DNA from: Thinopyrum elongatum
Lineage: Eukaryota > Streptophyta > Magnoliopsida > Poales > Poaceae
Length of the DNA stretch: 64,000 nucleotides
Assembly (NCBI GenBank): GCA_011799875.1
Contig: CM022302.1
Location: 185,806,942-185,870,941 of the forward strand
Direction: 5' to 3'
In this document: positions 34,708 through 45,247 of the stretch, piece by piece
How positions within the stretch are numbered: the stretch's first letter is position 1
Layout of the letters: each line of letters begins with the position of its first letter
Notes under the pieces: model-generated
The model's database searches: none
What the model saw: the letters and a program-made list of their open reading frames with translations, nothing else
What the model was told of the DNA's origin: nothing
Made by a program: the position numbers and the translations under genes

Positions 34708-35812
34708 GGGAAGGCGTATTTTCTAAATACGCCTTTGACATCGCAGCCTCTCGCACGGCCGGTTTGCTGGGCTCGGCCCAGTAGCCCCAGAGCTATTCAG
34801 CGCTCAGGGCGCGCCACTGCCTCTTTCCTTTTTCTTTTTCAGCATGTTTTAAAAATAATTCCACTAACACCGTTTCTAATCCAAAATTGATGATTCAAAT
34901 TTCTGTAGACTCCTAAAATTATGCTCTATTAATCTAGCTAGGGTGAACATTTTTCCTTGGCTTAGTTTTTGTTGGGTCTATTAAATAGTCCATTTAATCA
35001 TTTAGTTCAACTTAGAAATTACATAAGTAAATCATATGAACTCTAAATAAATTGATTCTTTTTCTGTAATTCCTTATATTTTATCTAGTTTATTTTAGTT
35101 TTTATTTCAAAATTTTCCAGACAACTTTTTGGCATTGTTGTTGCTATATGTGGTAAATTAAATATTTTTGAAAATAGGAAATGGAGGGGAGATAAACATT
35201 TCAAACTTTTGGAGTACACCCAATATTTCTGCATACTCAAGGCAAGCATCTTGAACACATTATAGGGTGAATGCTTAGTTGTTTGGTTGCAGGAATATTT
35301 GAATCATGCTTTTTGTTGAATTCAAATAGAAATTTGCATGCATGTAGTGTTGGCATGTTTCCTCGTACCATGCATCGTGTGCTTGACATGACTAACTTGC
35401 AGGAGCAGGCATAAGTAAAATACCGTTACCGACAGAAGGGTGATCACGTTGGAGCGTGACCATGCTTTGTTGGTTATGCATGTTGGAGCATGCAAGGGTT
35501 GTGGCCCTGTTTTGGTATTGCTGTTGAAAGGATACTTTATGGTGCTACCACTGCAGGAAATACTTAAGCCTCCTGAGTTGACCGTAGATCGATTCTTGTT
35601 TCGGTAACCCCCATACTTGATTCTTGCTGCCACTTGTCCCTGCCACAGGTAGGGTATGGTTTAGTAAGTTGTTAACCCCTTTCCGTGCACACACCGTACA
35701 GAGAGGCCACAGTGGAAGATACCAGTGGCCACTGGTAGGCATGCCACTTGGTCCGGGGGCATGGGTGTTTCCGGTTGTTGCCGAGAGGGAAGATACCCTT
35801 GTAATCCGCGCG

Positions 35813-35820
35813 TATAAATA
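35813..35820 (+). promoter_or_regulatory. TATA box in the 5' LTR of element C
   Basis: TATAAATA lies in a GC-rich setting (CCGCGCG before it). The same sequence is kept at 43415-43422 in the 3' LTR. Everything after it would be the R and U5 regions. Confidence 0.7.
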
Positions 35821-36269
35821 GTGATCCCATGCTATTGGAGGTTGTAGCCTTCCCACTTAGAGTTTTACTTAACTGTTGTTTTGTGTGATTCCTGGCAGCA
35901 GAAGAGTTAAGCTGGTGTGTGCTGGTCAGGTGTGTTTTCAACCCAAACACCATAGTGGGAATTAGCCAGTGCCACGGTGCTGACTAAAGGAATCCCATGC
36001 ACGTGGGTAAAGAGTACACCCTCTGCAGGGTTATACCTATTCGAATAGCCGTGTCCGCGGTTAAGGACTACAGTCTGGGTTGGTCAAGTGTCGGTCTCCG
36101 GTGGAAATAAATAAATTGTCTATAAGTCATTTTTGCAGGATGATTATTGTCACTATGAATGTTATTATGAACATGACTATGATTGAGAATATTACTGTGG
36201 ACTAACCATGTTATTTTATTTTCTTTTCTGAGGGTCTCAGGGGCTGGCTAGACTACCCCGGGCATTCAG

Positions 36270-36545
36270 TTTTACTTTCAAGACCTTACGAGGCGTCTCT
36301 CGAGTTCTCGGGCGGTCCTGTCTCGCCCGACTCTCTTGTAGATACCCGTTTGGCATTTCTTTTCAAGACAGACCGTGGCGTCACCTTTTTGCCACCCGAC
36401 TGGCATTTCTTTTCAAGACCTCTCATGGCGTCGCTTGGATTCTCGGGCGGTCCTGTCTCGCCGATTCTCCTTTTAGACACCCGACTAGCATTTCTTTTAC
36501 CTTTTTCTGGATTCTCGAGCGGTCCTGTCTCGCCCGATTCTCCAT
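36270..36545 (+). repeat. Tandem repeat field in the 5' LTR of element C
   Basis: Units of roughly 70-90 bp combine GGCATTTCTTTTCAAGAC, TGGCGTCGCTTGGATTCTCG and GCGGTCCTGTCTCGCC. The 3' LTR has one more unit (43870-44250). Confidence 0.85.
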
Positions 36546-37116
36546 TAACTTTCTTTGTTTGTCACTAACATTTTATATTCTCATTACTCTACACATGCTA
36601 ATATTTTTATCATGCCATGATTTAATATCTGTCAGCATGCCTTTAAAATAGTTCAGCATGAGCATGCGTATATAGTCTAGTTCTTCATGACCATATATTA
36701 TCTGCTGCATTCGGTATATCATTTGTTCATAATGTTTGCGAGTACATTCCAATGAACTCACTGGCTTGTACCTGGCTATTTACTTGGCCAGGTCAGGATT
36801 TCACCAAGGAGTACCACAACAATGTCCGTGCGGAGCCTAGGATAGCAGCCACGCGGGATAGGAATTATCCAGGTCAGCCATTCCTGTGGGAATGGAGCCC
36901 CATCGACGTTGGACAACCACGAGTCGCTTTCGTCACCCATCACCAGATATCATTGTTGTATCATTAGACCTTTATGGTCTTGTATCCAATTCTTGTAATA
37001 GCTTGGTAATCTGTAACAAGGACGTGTCCACCAGTAACAGTAATCCTAGGGCTGGTGATGGCACGAGGGGTTGATTTCTAGGATGTTGTGTCCTCGAAAT
37101 CCGGCCCCGATAGCCT

Positions 37117-37132
37117 TGGTATCAAAGCCAGG
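37117..37132 (+). promoter_or_regulatory. Primer binding site of element C (tRNA-Met type)
   Basis: TGGTATCAAAGCCAGG starts four bases after the LTR. The usual initiator tRNA-Met site begins TGGTATCAGAGC, so one base differs in the first 12. Confidence 0.8.
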
Positions 37133-37364
37133 CTGACCATTGGCTAATCCTATCCTAGCCAGGTCATTATCTATAGGTTTCCACATCGTCCAAATCTTTC
37201 CTATCCGTAGCCAAGCCCATCTCATCCGATAAGCCTACATAGTGGCCAGCCAACATCTTTTGATAGTCGGTGCCCAACCTAGCAGCCTGTCCATAGAACG
37301 TGTGCCTGTGGCCGATAGCTGAGTTGTCCCATCCGCAAGCATGCGATGGAAGACTCTGCTAGCT

Positions 37365-37372
37365 TATAAAGG
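37365..37372 (+). promoter_or_regulatory. TATA-like box of cassette 1 in element C
   Basis: TATAAAGG lies 63-70 bp upstream of the ATG of ORF1 (37435). An A/C-rich leader ending CCACCAAG follows, with a good plant start context. Confidence 0.55.
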
Positions 37373-37434
37373 AAGCCTTGCCCCCAACACAGCACATCAC
37401 AGCCTCACTTTCAGTTCGATATCCAACCACCAAG

Positions 37435-38040
37435 ATGCCTGGCCCCATCATTCACAATGAGACCACCATAGCCGAGCTTGAAGGCTTTGTAGCCGTCCTC
37501 ACCAATCTCACCCGTTGTGCTTTCGGCATCAAAGAGCCGCCGGAGTATGTCATGTACCAAGAGCACAGGAGTGATTCCATCCATCACTTCTGGGCCACGG
37601 TGCACATCTACGGGAGGAGCTTCACATCGGAGCGCCCCTATCGGTTCACCGGGAGGACGACCTCCGACGAGTCCAAAGCCATCCAACTTGCAGCCCGAGA
37701 AGCTGTAGTTCAACTCCGACACCTATCGCCGAGGGTTAACTGCCGCTCTTTCTACTACTACCCTAGTCGTGATGGCTATGGTAGCCCGACCCAAGTCGCC
37801 AACGGAGACCAAGAGTCGGATCCTGCTCTGGTGCATCTAGTGCGCTACCTGAGAGTGCAAGAGGCACTCTTCCACCAGGTCACCCTTTATCTGATCGCGA
37901 CCCGCAGAACGCTCGCTCTCCTGACGCCAGCAAGAAGTGAAGCTGCACCCACCACCGACACCCCGATAGTGCTGCTTGGGAGACCTGTTGAGCCCCCAAG
38001 TTTCGCCCATGTTATCTACCCGGGCAGTGCCATCGCCTAA
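37435..38040 (+). CDS. ORF1 of element C: conserved hypothetical protein with dsRBD-like layout
   Basis: The ORF is 201 codons from an ATG 70 bp after a TATA box. Residues about 9-28 form a helix (ELEGFVAVLTNLTRC). Then come PPEYVMYQEH, HFWATVHIYGRSF, a short strand RFTGRTT, and a helix ESKAIQLAAREAVVQLRHL. This helix-strand-strand-strand-helix order with a Gly and an Ala-rich last helix resembles a double-stranded-RNA-binding domain, but the usual KKxAK lysines are absent. A second module has QESDPALVHLVRYLRVQEAL and a hydrophobic tail. ORF2 repeats both modules, so the pair arose by duplication. It is intact in this copy. I recall similar unannotated proteins in grass genomes but know of no function. 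The dsRBD idea is inference. Confidence 0.6.
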   Translation: MPGPIIHNETTIAELEGFVAVLTNLTRCAFGIKEPPEYVMYQEHRSDSIHHFWATVHIYGRSFTSERPYRFTGRTTSDESKAIQLAAREAVVQLRHLSPRVNCRSFYYYPSRDGYGSPTQVANGDQESDPALVHLVRYLRVQEALFHQVTLYLIATRRTLALLTPARSEAAPTTDTPIVLLGRPVEPPSFAHVIYPGSAIA

Positions 38041-38546
38041 CCCGGGGAACTCCGTCGTCTCTTGGAGGCCTACTCTAATGGGACGGTGACCTTGACACTC
38101 CACGAGGGACACCACCGCTACCCCAGACCTGTAGCTCCCCATCCTACCCCGACCAGCTCCAACGCGGAAGCACACGGAGAGGACTCGACATCCACAAGAC
38201 GCACCTGGCTAGATGTCAACCAGGTGGACTGAGTCCACCAGAGTTGTTTATGAGCCCTAGTGGCCCGGTTTTTCCCTATAATTTCACAGTAGCGGTTGTG
38301 TGGTGTAGTAAGTTGTAAACCACCTGTGTGTCATCATCTAAATAATACCATGTGTGACCCAGCATAAATTGTTTGACGGGTGGTTGCGGAGTAAATTCTA
38401 GACGTGACTGCCGAACCCGCTCTGACCGACACGCACAGTATTATGTCATATTCCTTTTGGGGATTGAGGTCCGAGACTTTGACCCCATGACAGGACCGAT
38501 ACACAGCCGTACTGGCGCCGCTTCATGTTTCTTAACCCAGGCACTC

Positions 38547-38554
38547 TATAAGAG
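38547..38554 (+). promoter_or_regulatory. TATA-like box of cassette 2 in element C
   Basis: TATAAGAG lies about 70 bp upstream of the ATG of ORF2 (38622), with an A/C-rich leader between. Confidence 0.5.
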
Positions 38555-38621
38555 GCCACTCCCATATCCAACACCAGCAACCATCAACCTTGAGCACTGC
38601 CTTCTTCCCATTCATCCATCC

Positions 38622-39263
38622 ATGTCTCACCCCGGAGCTTACCTGAGAACCCCCGATGCAAGCCCTGGTAGTTTTGTTAAGATATTGTGGGGTTTTACCC
38701 GCAATACTCTTGGCTCCACCCATCCACCCCAGTATGAGCTGTTCAAATCAAGGATCACTCCTGATCTCTCGAAATACTGGGCAGCTGTGCACATTCCACT
38801 AGCAGTTTTAAACCAAGGCCCTCCATATGTTATCTTCATCGGGAGATCCATGCCAACCCCAGACATGGCCATTGAGTCTGCTACATATGAAGCAGTTACC
38901 CGTCTTCGATTTGCGGTACCCTGTGCGAGCGGAAGGGAATACTGCTATTTCCTGAGCCGCGCAGCTTTTGGAGCAGAAGCTATGTTCCGATGTGAACGTA
39001 TAGAGAGCGATCCAGCCCTGGTCTATCTCATTCAGTATGTGATGGCCCAGGAGCATTTCACCCAGCAAATACTGGAGTATCTCCACTATCTTGCTATTCT
39101 GAATCCCCGGATTGCCATTGGCGGACCTCCTCTGCCAACTCAGGAGGGACACGTTCTTCGCTTGCTCCCTCAACTTCCTCCACTCCCCCCGGAAGAAGAA
39201 GAATGTGCTCCAGCACCGGGAACCCTCCCGCACAACCTTGTAGATCTCACTTTCAGACCGTAG
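38622..39263 (+). CDS. ORF2 of element C: paralogue of ORF1
   Basis: The ORF is 213 codons from an ATG 75 bp after a TATA-like box; the frame is open further upstream, but the TATA box and leader favour this start. The layout follows ORF1: helix (FVKILWGFTRNTL), PPQYELFKSR, KYWAAVHI, a strand YVIFIGRS, then the helix DMAIESATYEAVTRLRF. The shared second module reads ESDPALVYLIQYVMAQEHFT here against ESDPALVHLVRYLRVQEALF in ORF1. The C terminus is Pro- and Glu-rich. It is intact. The function is unknown; the dsRBD-like reading is the same inference as for ORF1. Retention of two full-length related ORFs in an element without pol suggests they mattered to it. Confidence 0.6.
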   Translation: MSHPGAYLRTPDASPGSFVKILWGFTRNTLGSTHPPQYELFKSRITPDLSKYWAAVHIPLAVLNQGPPYVIFIGRSMPTPDMAIESATYEAVTRLRFAVPCASGREYCYFLSRAAFGAEAMFRCERIESDPALVYLIQYVMAQEHFTQQILEYLHYLAILNPRIAIGGPPLPTQEGHVLRLLPQLPPLPPEEEECAPAPGTLPHNLVDLTFRP

Positions 39264-39464
39264 ACAGTCATGAGCATGTTTGTGTCGCGTATAGTGCTTT
39301 TTTGCATGATGTGACTTTTGTATTGTTCTTAGGGCGTATGTCATAAATATATTGACATGATTGCATTTTTCATATGAGTGTTTTATCTGTTGTGATCCAT
39401 AATTGGTCCATCCGCCCTAGGGGAGAAATTTCTTAAGGGCCATCATCGCAAAACTTTTCCCCAA

Positions 39465-39475
39465 CATAAATATAG
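39465..39475 (+). promoter_or_regulatory. TATA-like box of cassette 3 in element C
   Basis: CATAAATATAG lies 216 bp upstream of the ATG at 39691, followed by a C/A-rich leader with CACACACAC and CACTCTCACC phrases. Confidence 0.4.
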
Positions 39476-39690
39476 TTCACGTGCCGTCACGGCATCCAGC
39501 TCACAGCCACACTCGCTCTACTACATGCACCAAGTGTAGAAACCACACACACATACTTAGCACCTAATCAACCACCTCGCACACCAGACCACTCTCACCA
39601 CACCCCAATTTTTCCAAAGAAGAATTTGTGGGTTTCATTTTCTACGGAGCTGCTACAAAGCGTACTAACACTCACTCGTAACCACCACTG

Positions 39691-39960
39691 ATGCCTAGTC
39701 ATCGTGATCACCGCCGCCTCGGAGAGCCACCACCTGAGCTGCGGCATCACGGCGATCGTCGAGGATCATCGCGCACAGTAACAGCGAGAAGTCGACCAAC
39801 ACTGCTAGCAGACCGGCCAGGAGGATCGTGATCAGCTCCGAGCCCACATCCTCCATTGATGCCCCGTCTTGAGCTCCTACAGCCAGAAGGAGAAGGAGAA
39901 GAAGAGGAAGAGGTGAGGTGTGAGGCAGAGGAAGAGGAAGAAACCGCGGTCGTTTTATAG
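39691..39960 (+). pseudogene. ORF3 of element C, short basic-acidic protein with one TGA
   Basis: From the ATG at 39691 there are 46 codons rich in His, Arg and Pro (SHRDHRRLGEPPPELRHHGD) to a TGA at 39829-39831. In the same frame 42 more codons follow, with a strongly acidic tail (EGEGEEEEEEVRCEAEEEEE), to TAG at 39958-39960. TGA could be a decayed CGA. The product is about 89 residues, unrelated to ORF1 and ORF2. The same region is open on the minus strand, but that frame is low-complexity Leu/Pro and looks like a shadow. Function unknown. Confidence 0.35.
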
Positions 39961-40488
39961 CTCGGGCTCGGTGCACGGTGAACGAGGTCCACCAGCGCCA
40001 CTCGTCGCCCGACCACCGATGTTCGGAGGCGAATCCGTGAGCAGTGCAGACAAGGTACTGGTCTGCGAGGTGAGTGCTCACTGCCGGCGACAGGCACGCC
40101 GCGCACTATCGCAGTACGGCCCTAGCTGCTCTACGCGATAAAAGCCACAAGTGGAGTAAGCACGGGGAAACGCGCGGGAGAGAGGAGAAGGAGAGCCAGA
40201 GGAAGAAAAAGAGACTGACAGCGGGCCCTGGGCTCACCTGTCAGCCAGAGAGGGCATTGTGCACTAGAGTATGGCAAGCGAAATTTGGAATTTAAACTTT
40301 TTCCAAATTTGTCGTAGCAGTAACAGTAGAACCACATCACCAGTACTCCACTGTAGTTGCACTAGCTATCAGTAGTCCCACATCAACTGTGCATAATTAG
40401 GTTATTCAGTTAATTCAGAAAAATCTCCTCGAAAGGTGGGTTTAATTTTGATGACCACCTTAACAAATCTCGAGGACAAAATTTTCTT

Positions 40489-40501
40489 AAGGGGGGTAGA
40501 G
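40489..40501 (+). promoter_or_regulatory. Polypurine tract of element C
   Basis: AAGGGGGGTAGAG lies directly before the 3' LTR, preceded by ATCTCGAGGACAAAATTTTC. A near-copy of the whole junction is found in element D. Confidence 0.75.
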
Positions 40502-40503
40502 TT

Positions 40504-43500
40504 TGTAACACCCCAAAATTTTAACCACATTTTTACTAAGTAAAATTTGGCCAGAAATAAAATTTTGAATTATATTAGGTCTTTTATTAATTTCACAGCA
40601 CTCCCCGTTTCCTCTTATTCAAAATTCTTCCCTCCATATAGGAATTTGTGGAAATAATATTGTGGCCCTTGGTAGTTTTCTTAACCATATCATTTATAGT
40701 TTAATAACAGTAGGAATTATTTTTATAATAAAAATTGCCCCAAAACAATTCTTTTAATAGCATTTTCACTACTTTAAGTGCCTCTGTTGCACTATAACTA
40801 TTTTAAATAATTCTTAAAAAACTCCACAAAAAATTATGGGAGGTCATGAGATGCCTATATATCACTTTTATGCAAAAACCAAACTTGGTGTTTTGAAAAT
40901 TTTGAGTGAAACTCCCTCTTTTCCATTCTGTCCATTTTCTAGGTTATAACTGCAACCCCAATTTTCCTTACTCAAACAATTCCCAAAATTTTCCCACTTA
41001 TAGCCCTTCCAACTAATACCTTAAGTCCAGAAGGGCAGCCTCAATCTCATCTTGCAAGACCACCAAACATACCCCTGTAGTTTCTGTCCAGTACTGAAGT
41101 TTTGTAAAACTTGCACTGGTGAGTTTTTCTTTTTGCCAAGACAACTCCACCACCATTTCTAGCATTCAATGAGACAACACACTGCCAAATCTCCATACAG
41201 AAAATCCTCCTAGGTTCCCCTAGCATTTCACCAAACACCTCATGTGCATGGCAGATTCTTACAACTCTTTTGACTTGCACTGGAAACCTGAGCATCTGGC
41301 CCAACCAGTATGTCCACCAGCTTTGTCATACGGGGTAGCCCAACCCTGTGAAATTTGGTGGCCAGTAGAACCTTCTAGGGCACGTTGGCATTTGGCTGAA
41401 CGCCCTGCGTGCGCGTCCAGAGCGCGCACCGTGCGACCAGAGCACGCGTTTTGCACGCGTAGGCACCGAGGTTCTGCCGCCGCAGCTGCTGCCTCCCTGG
41501 CTCGCCCCACCCCCCTAGCTAACCACCCGCACCTGCTGCACCCCGCCGACAGCCAGCCTTGGTCTCTAGCGCTAGCCATCACCGTCCACAATGGCCAGGA
41601 GCGCTGCCCGACGAGTCCTTCGTCGCCATGTCTCTACCGCTTAAATGCCAACCACCCGAACTCATCCGTGGGCGGCCACTGTCCTCGGCGACCTCAGCTA
41701 CCGCCCCAACGGCCTCACCCACCGCCATGAATGGCCGCCGCCGTCGTGACTTCTTTGGGAAGCCATGGAACCTACGTCTCCCGTCTATAAGACGCCCTCC
41801 CGAGCTCACCTCGCTACGCACATCATTCCTTACCTCCTCTGTGAGCATGCTAGAGCAGCAAACTGGCCGGAGAAGTCCTTCTTCTTCGTCTTCGATGACC
41901 ACGGCCTCCACCACGGTCTTGATGATTCCGACGCCACCAAAGCTTTTCCTGCTCCATTCTCTTCACTAGGAGCTTCCTCTTGACCCCACAGATCCATCCC
42001 CCTCATTAATTTTGCTGGAGGAACACCATGGGTGAAAGCCCCTTCTCACCTCGTCGGAGTTCCGCAGGATGCTTGGTCCCCGGCGATGCGGTGACCCCCG
42101 GTGGCCAAGTCGTAGCTCTCCAAGTTCGCCTCGGTGAGAGGATCACACCCGTGTGCTCAGCTCCCCGAATGGCACCCCCAATCACCGGCGAGCCTCGCCG
42201 GAGCGCCGGTTCTATTCGGCTAGAGGAGGGCGCGCGCGGCGGCGACCAGTCAAACCTGACTGGTGAAAGGACCCACCGTCAGTGACTGGGATCGGGACCC
42301 GTGTCAGTAAGGGAAGGCGTATTTTCTAAATAAGCCTTCGACGTCATAGCCTCTCGCACGACTGGTTGGCTGGGCTCGGCCCAGTAGCCCTAGAGCTATT
42401 CAGCGCTCAGGGCGCGCCACTGCCTCTTTCCTTTTTCTTTTTCAGCATGTTTTTAAAATAATTCCACTAACACCATTTCTAATCCAAAATTGATGATTCA
42501 AATTTCTGTAGACTCCTAAAATTATGCTCTATTAATCTAGCTAGGGTGAACATTTTTCCTTGGCTTAGTTTTTGTTGGGTCTATTAAATAGTCCATTTAA
42601 TCATTTATTTCAAATTAGAAATTACATAAGTAAATCATATGAACTCCAAATAAATTGATTCTTTTTCTGTAATTCCTTATATTTCATCTAGTTTATTTTA
42701 GTTTTTATTTCAAAATTTTCCCGACAACTTTTTGTCACTATTGTTGCTATATGTGGTAATTTAAATATTTTTTAAAATAGGAAATGGAGGGGAGATAAAC
42801 ATTTCAAACTTCGGAGTACACCAAATATTTCTGCATACTCAAGGCAAGCATCTTGAACACATGATAGGGTGAATGTTTAGTTGTTTGGTTGCAGGAATAT
42901 TTGAATCATGCTTTTTGTTGAATTCAAATAGAAATTTGCATGCATGTAATGTTGGCATGTTTTCTCGTACCATGCATCGTGTGCTTGTCATGACTAACTT
43001 GCAGGAGCAGGCATAAGTAAAATACCGTTACCGGCAGAAGGGTGATCACGTTGGAACGTGACCATGCTTTGTTGGTTATGCATGTTGGAGCCTGCAAGGG
43101 TTGTGGCCCTGTTTTGGTATTGTTGTTGAAAGGATACTTTATGGTGCTACCACTGCAGGAAATACTTAAGCCTCCTGAGTCGACCGTAGATCGAGTCTTG
43201 TTCCGGTAACCCCCATACTTGATTCATGCTGCCACTTGTCCCTGCCACAGGTAGGGTATGGTTCAGTAAGTTGTTAACCCCTTTCCGTGCACACACCGTA
43301 CAGAGAGGCCACAATGGAAGATACTAGTGGCCACTTGTAGGCGTGCCACTTGGTCCGGGGGCATGGGTGTTTCCGGTTGTTGCCGAGAGGGAAGATACCC
43401 TTGTAATCCGCGTGTATAAATAGTGATCCCATGCTATTGGAGGTTGTAGCCTTCCCACTTAGAGTTTTACTTAACTGTTGTTTTGGGTGATTCCTGGTAG

Positions 43501-44801
43501 CAAAAGAGTTAAGCTGGTGTGTGCTGGTCAGGTGTGTTTTCAACCCAAAGATCGTAGTGGGAATTAGCCATTGCCACGGTGCTGACTAAAGGAATCCCAT
43601 GCACGTGGGTAAAGAGTACACCCTCTGCAGTGTTATACCTATTCGAATAGCCGTGTCCGCGGTTAAGGACTACAGTCTGGGTTGGTCATGTGTCGGTCTT
43701 AGTGTCGGTCTCCGGAGGAAATAAATAAATTGTGCATAAGTCATTTTTGCAGGATGATTATTGTCACCATGAATGTTCTTATGAATATGACTATGATTGA
43801 GAATATTACTGTGGACTAACCATGTTATTTTATTTTATTTTATTTTATGAGTGTCTCAGGGGCTGGCTAGACTATCCCGGGCATTCAGTTTTACTTTCAA
43901 GACCTTACGAGGCATCTCTCGAGTTCTCGGGCGGTCCTGTCTCGCCCGACTCTCTCGTAGATACCCGTTTGGCATTTCTTTTCAAGACCTCTCGTGGCGT
44001 CGCTTGGATTTTCGGGCAGTCCTGTCTTGCTTGAATTTCCTTTTAGACACCCGTTTGGCATTTCTTTTCAAGACCGACCGTGGCGTCACCTTTTTGACAC
44101 CCGACTGGCATTTCTTTTCAAGACCTCTCGTGGCGTCGCTTGGATTCTCGGGCGGTCCTGTCTCACCCGATTCTCCTTTTAGACACCCGACTGGCATTTC
44201 TTTTACGTTCTTCTGGATTCTCGTGCGGTCCTGTCTCCCCCGATTCTCCATTAACTTTCTTTGTTTGTCACTAACATTTTATATTCTCATTACTCTGCAC
44301 ATGCTATGATTTAATACCTATCAGCATGCCTTTAATATAGTTCAGCATGAGCATACATATATAGTCTAGTTCTTCATGACCATATATTATCTGCTGTATT
44401 CGGTATATCATTTGTTCATAATGTTTGCGAGTACATTCCAACGTACTCACTGGCTTGTCCCTGGCTATTTACTTGGCCAGGTCAGGATTTCACCAAGGAG
44501 TACCACAACGACGTCCGTGTGGAGCCTAGGATAGCAGCCACGCAGGATAGGAATTATCCAGGTCAGCCGTTCATGTGGGAATGGACCCCCATCGACGTTG
44601 GAGAACCATGAGTCGCTTTCGTCACCCGTCACCAGATATTATTGTTGTATCATTAGACCTTTATGGTCTTGTATCCAATTTTTGTAATAGCTTGGTAATC
44701 TGTAACAAGGACGTGTCCACCAGTAATAGTAATCCTGGGGTTGGTGATGACACGAGGGGTTAATTTCTGGGATGTTGTGTGCACGAAATCCGGCCTCGAC
44801 A
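40504..44801 (+). repeat. 3' LTR of element C
   Basis: The LTR is 4298 bp with TG...CA ends. It is 72 bp longer than the 5' LTR, mostly because of one extra tandem unit at about 43985-44070. The TATA box is at 43415-43422 and the conserved block at 43605-43670. The GC-rich block at 41440-42290 carries several small indels relative to the 5' copy. Confidence 0.92.
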
Positions 44802-45247
44802 AAATCCCATTGAGCTCTATGCTAGGACCGTCTGCAAATTCGGTCTGATGGTTGATATAGAAAAATTCCCTGATGATAGGTATGGTTGCTTCTGTTTTAA
44901 GATAGACCTCAGAAAAGACTTGGAACTGGCATAGATTGGTCATGGAATTGGGAGCGATATCTTGCGGATGAAGGTTGTAGAAGTTAAGGAAGTCCTGGAA
45001 GAACTTTGACCCGGGTAGAGAAAAGCCTCTATGAAGATGGTCAGTAAACACCACGATTTCTTCTGGACCGGGTTGAGGGGCATCCTTAGTGCCAGTTGCT
45101 CACCAGCCAATTACTTCTTGAGCCGGCAATAGACCTTGTCCCACAAGATCATCGAGCACAAGTTTTGAAACCTGCGACCTGATCCAATTTGCAGGCCTTA
45201 TCCTGAGGGGTGTTTTTGGCCATGTTGAGCCACCTAAAGGGTTAAAA

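Larger units (their letters stand above)
32887..37112 (+). repeat. 5' LTR of element C
   Basis: The LTR is 4226 bp. It begins TGTAACACCCC and ends CCGATA, where the 3' copy has CGACA. Parts in order: AT-rich start, a GC-rich block (33840-34760), an AT-rich block, a TATA box at 35813, a conserved block at 36003-36070, a tandem-repeat field at 36270-36545, and a tail. In about 310 aligned bases at the start I count about 12 differences from the 3' LTR. Confidence 0.92.
32887..44801 (+). mobile_element. Long-LTR non-autonomous Gypsy-like element C, TSD AAATC
   Basis: The LTRs are 32887-37112 (4226 bp) and 40504-44801 (4298 bp), starting TGTAACACCCCAAAATTTTAAC. The 5-bp duplication AAATC flanks it exactly (32882-32886, 44802-44806). 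The internal region is only 3391 bp, with a tRNA-Met type primer site and a polypurine tract. It has no protease, reverse transcriptase or integrase. Instead it holds three small ORF cassettes. It inserted in the first coding block of element B's antisense gene. This is the large-retrotransposon-derivative (LARD) layout. Confidence 0.93.
28314..45223 (-). pseudogene. Spliced antisense gene of element B ('putative gypsy type transposon' protein), split by element C
   Basis: Coding runs leftwards from an ATG at 45223. Exon part 1 (45223-44802) has GFSLPGSKFFQDFLNFYNLH. After removing element C and one AAATC copy, the frame joins perfectly to 32881. Exon part 2 continues with HPKGWNKTWFYCKNTAPADE and TRCWVSWRIQPLSQRGDLMC to about 32395. 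A further block is at 32328-31837, acidic and Ser-rich. A small exon (30490-30425) has AG and GT borders. An exon at 30348-29822 ends GAG/GTATG. A coiled-coil exon lies at about 29370-29112. A last exon from about 28965 has a conserved RRAKAYVPDMDLSEMAGGFP region and a stop at 28314. This family is abundant in grass Tat-type elements; its role is unknown. Internal stops (one TAG in the coiled coil, one TGA in the last exon) and a 1-base frameshift near the start show decay. Confidence 0.75.

Noticed and set aside
37111..37135. A tRNA gene at the TGGTATCAAAGCC motif
   Set aside because: Only the sequence complementary to the 3' end of tRNA-Met is present; there is no cloverleaf. It is a primer binding site.
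39695..40106. Minus-strand frames of 119-128 codons opposite ORF3 of element C
   Set aside because: Leu/Pro/Ser-rich shadow of a purine-rich plus strand. The plus-strand frame has a better leader and start, and the minus frames share no feature with known membrane proteins beyond Leu runs.
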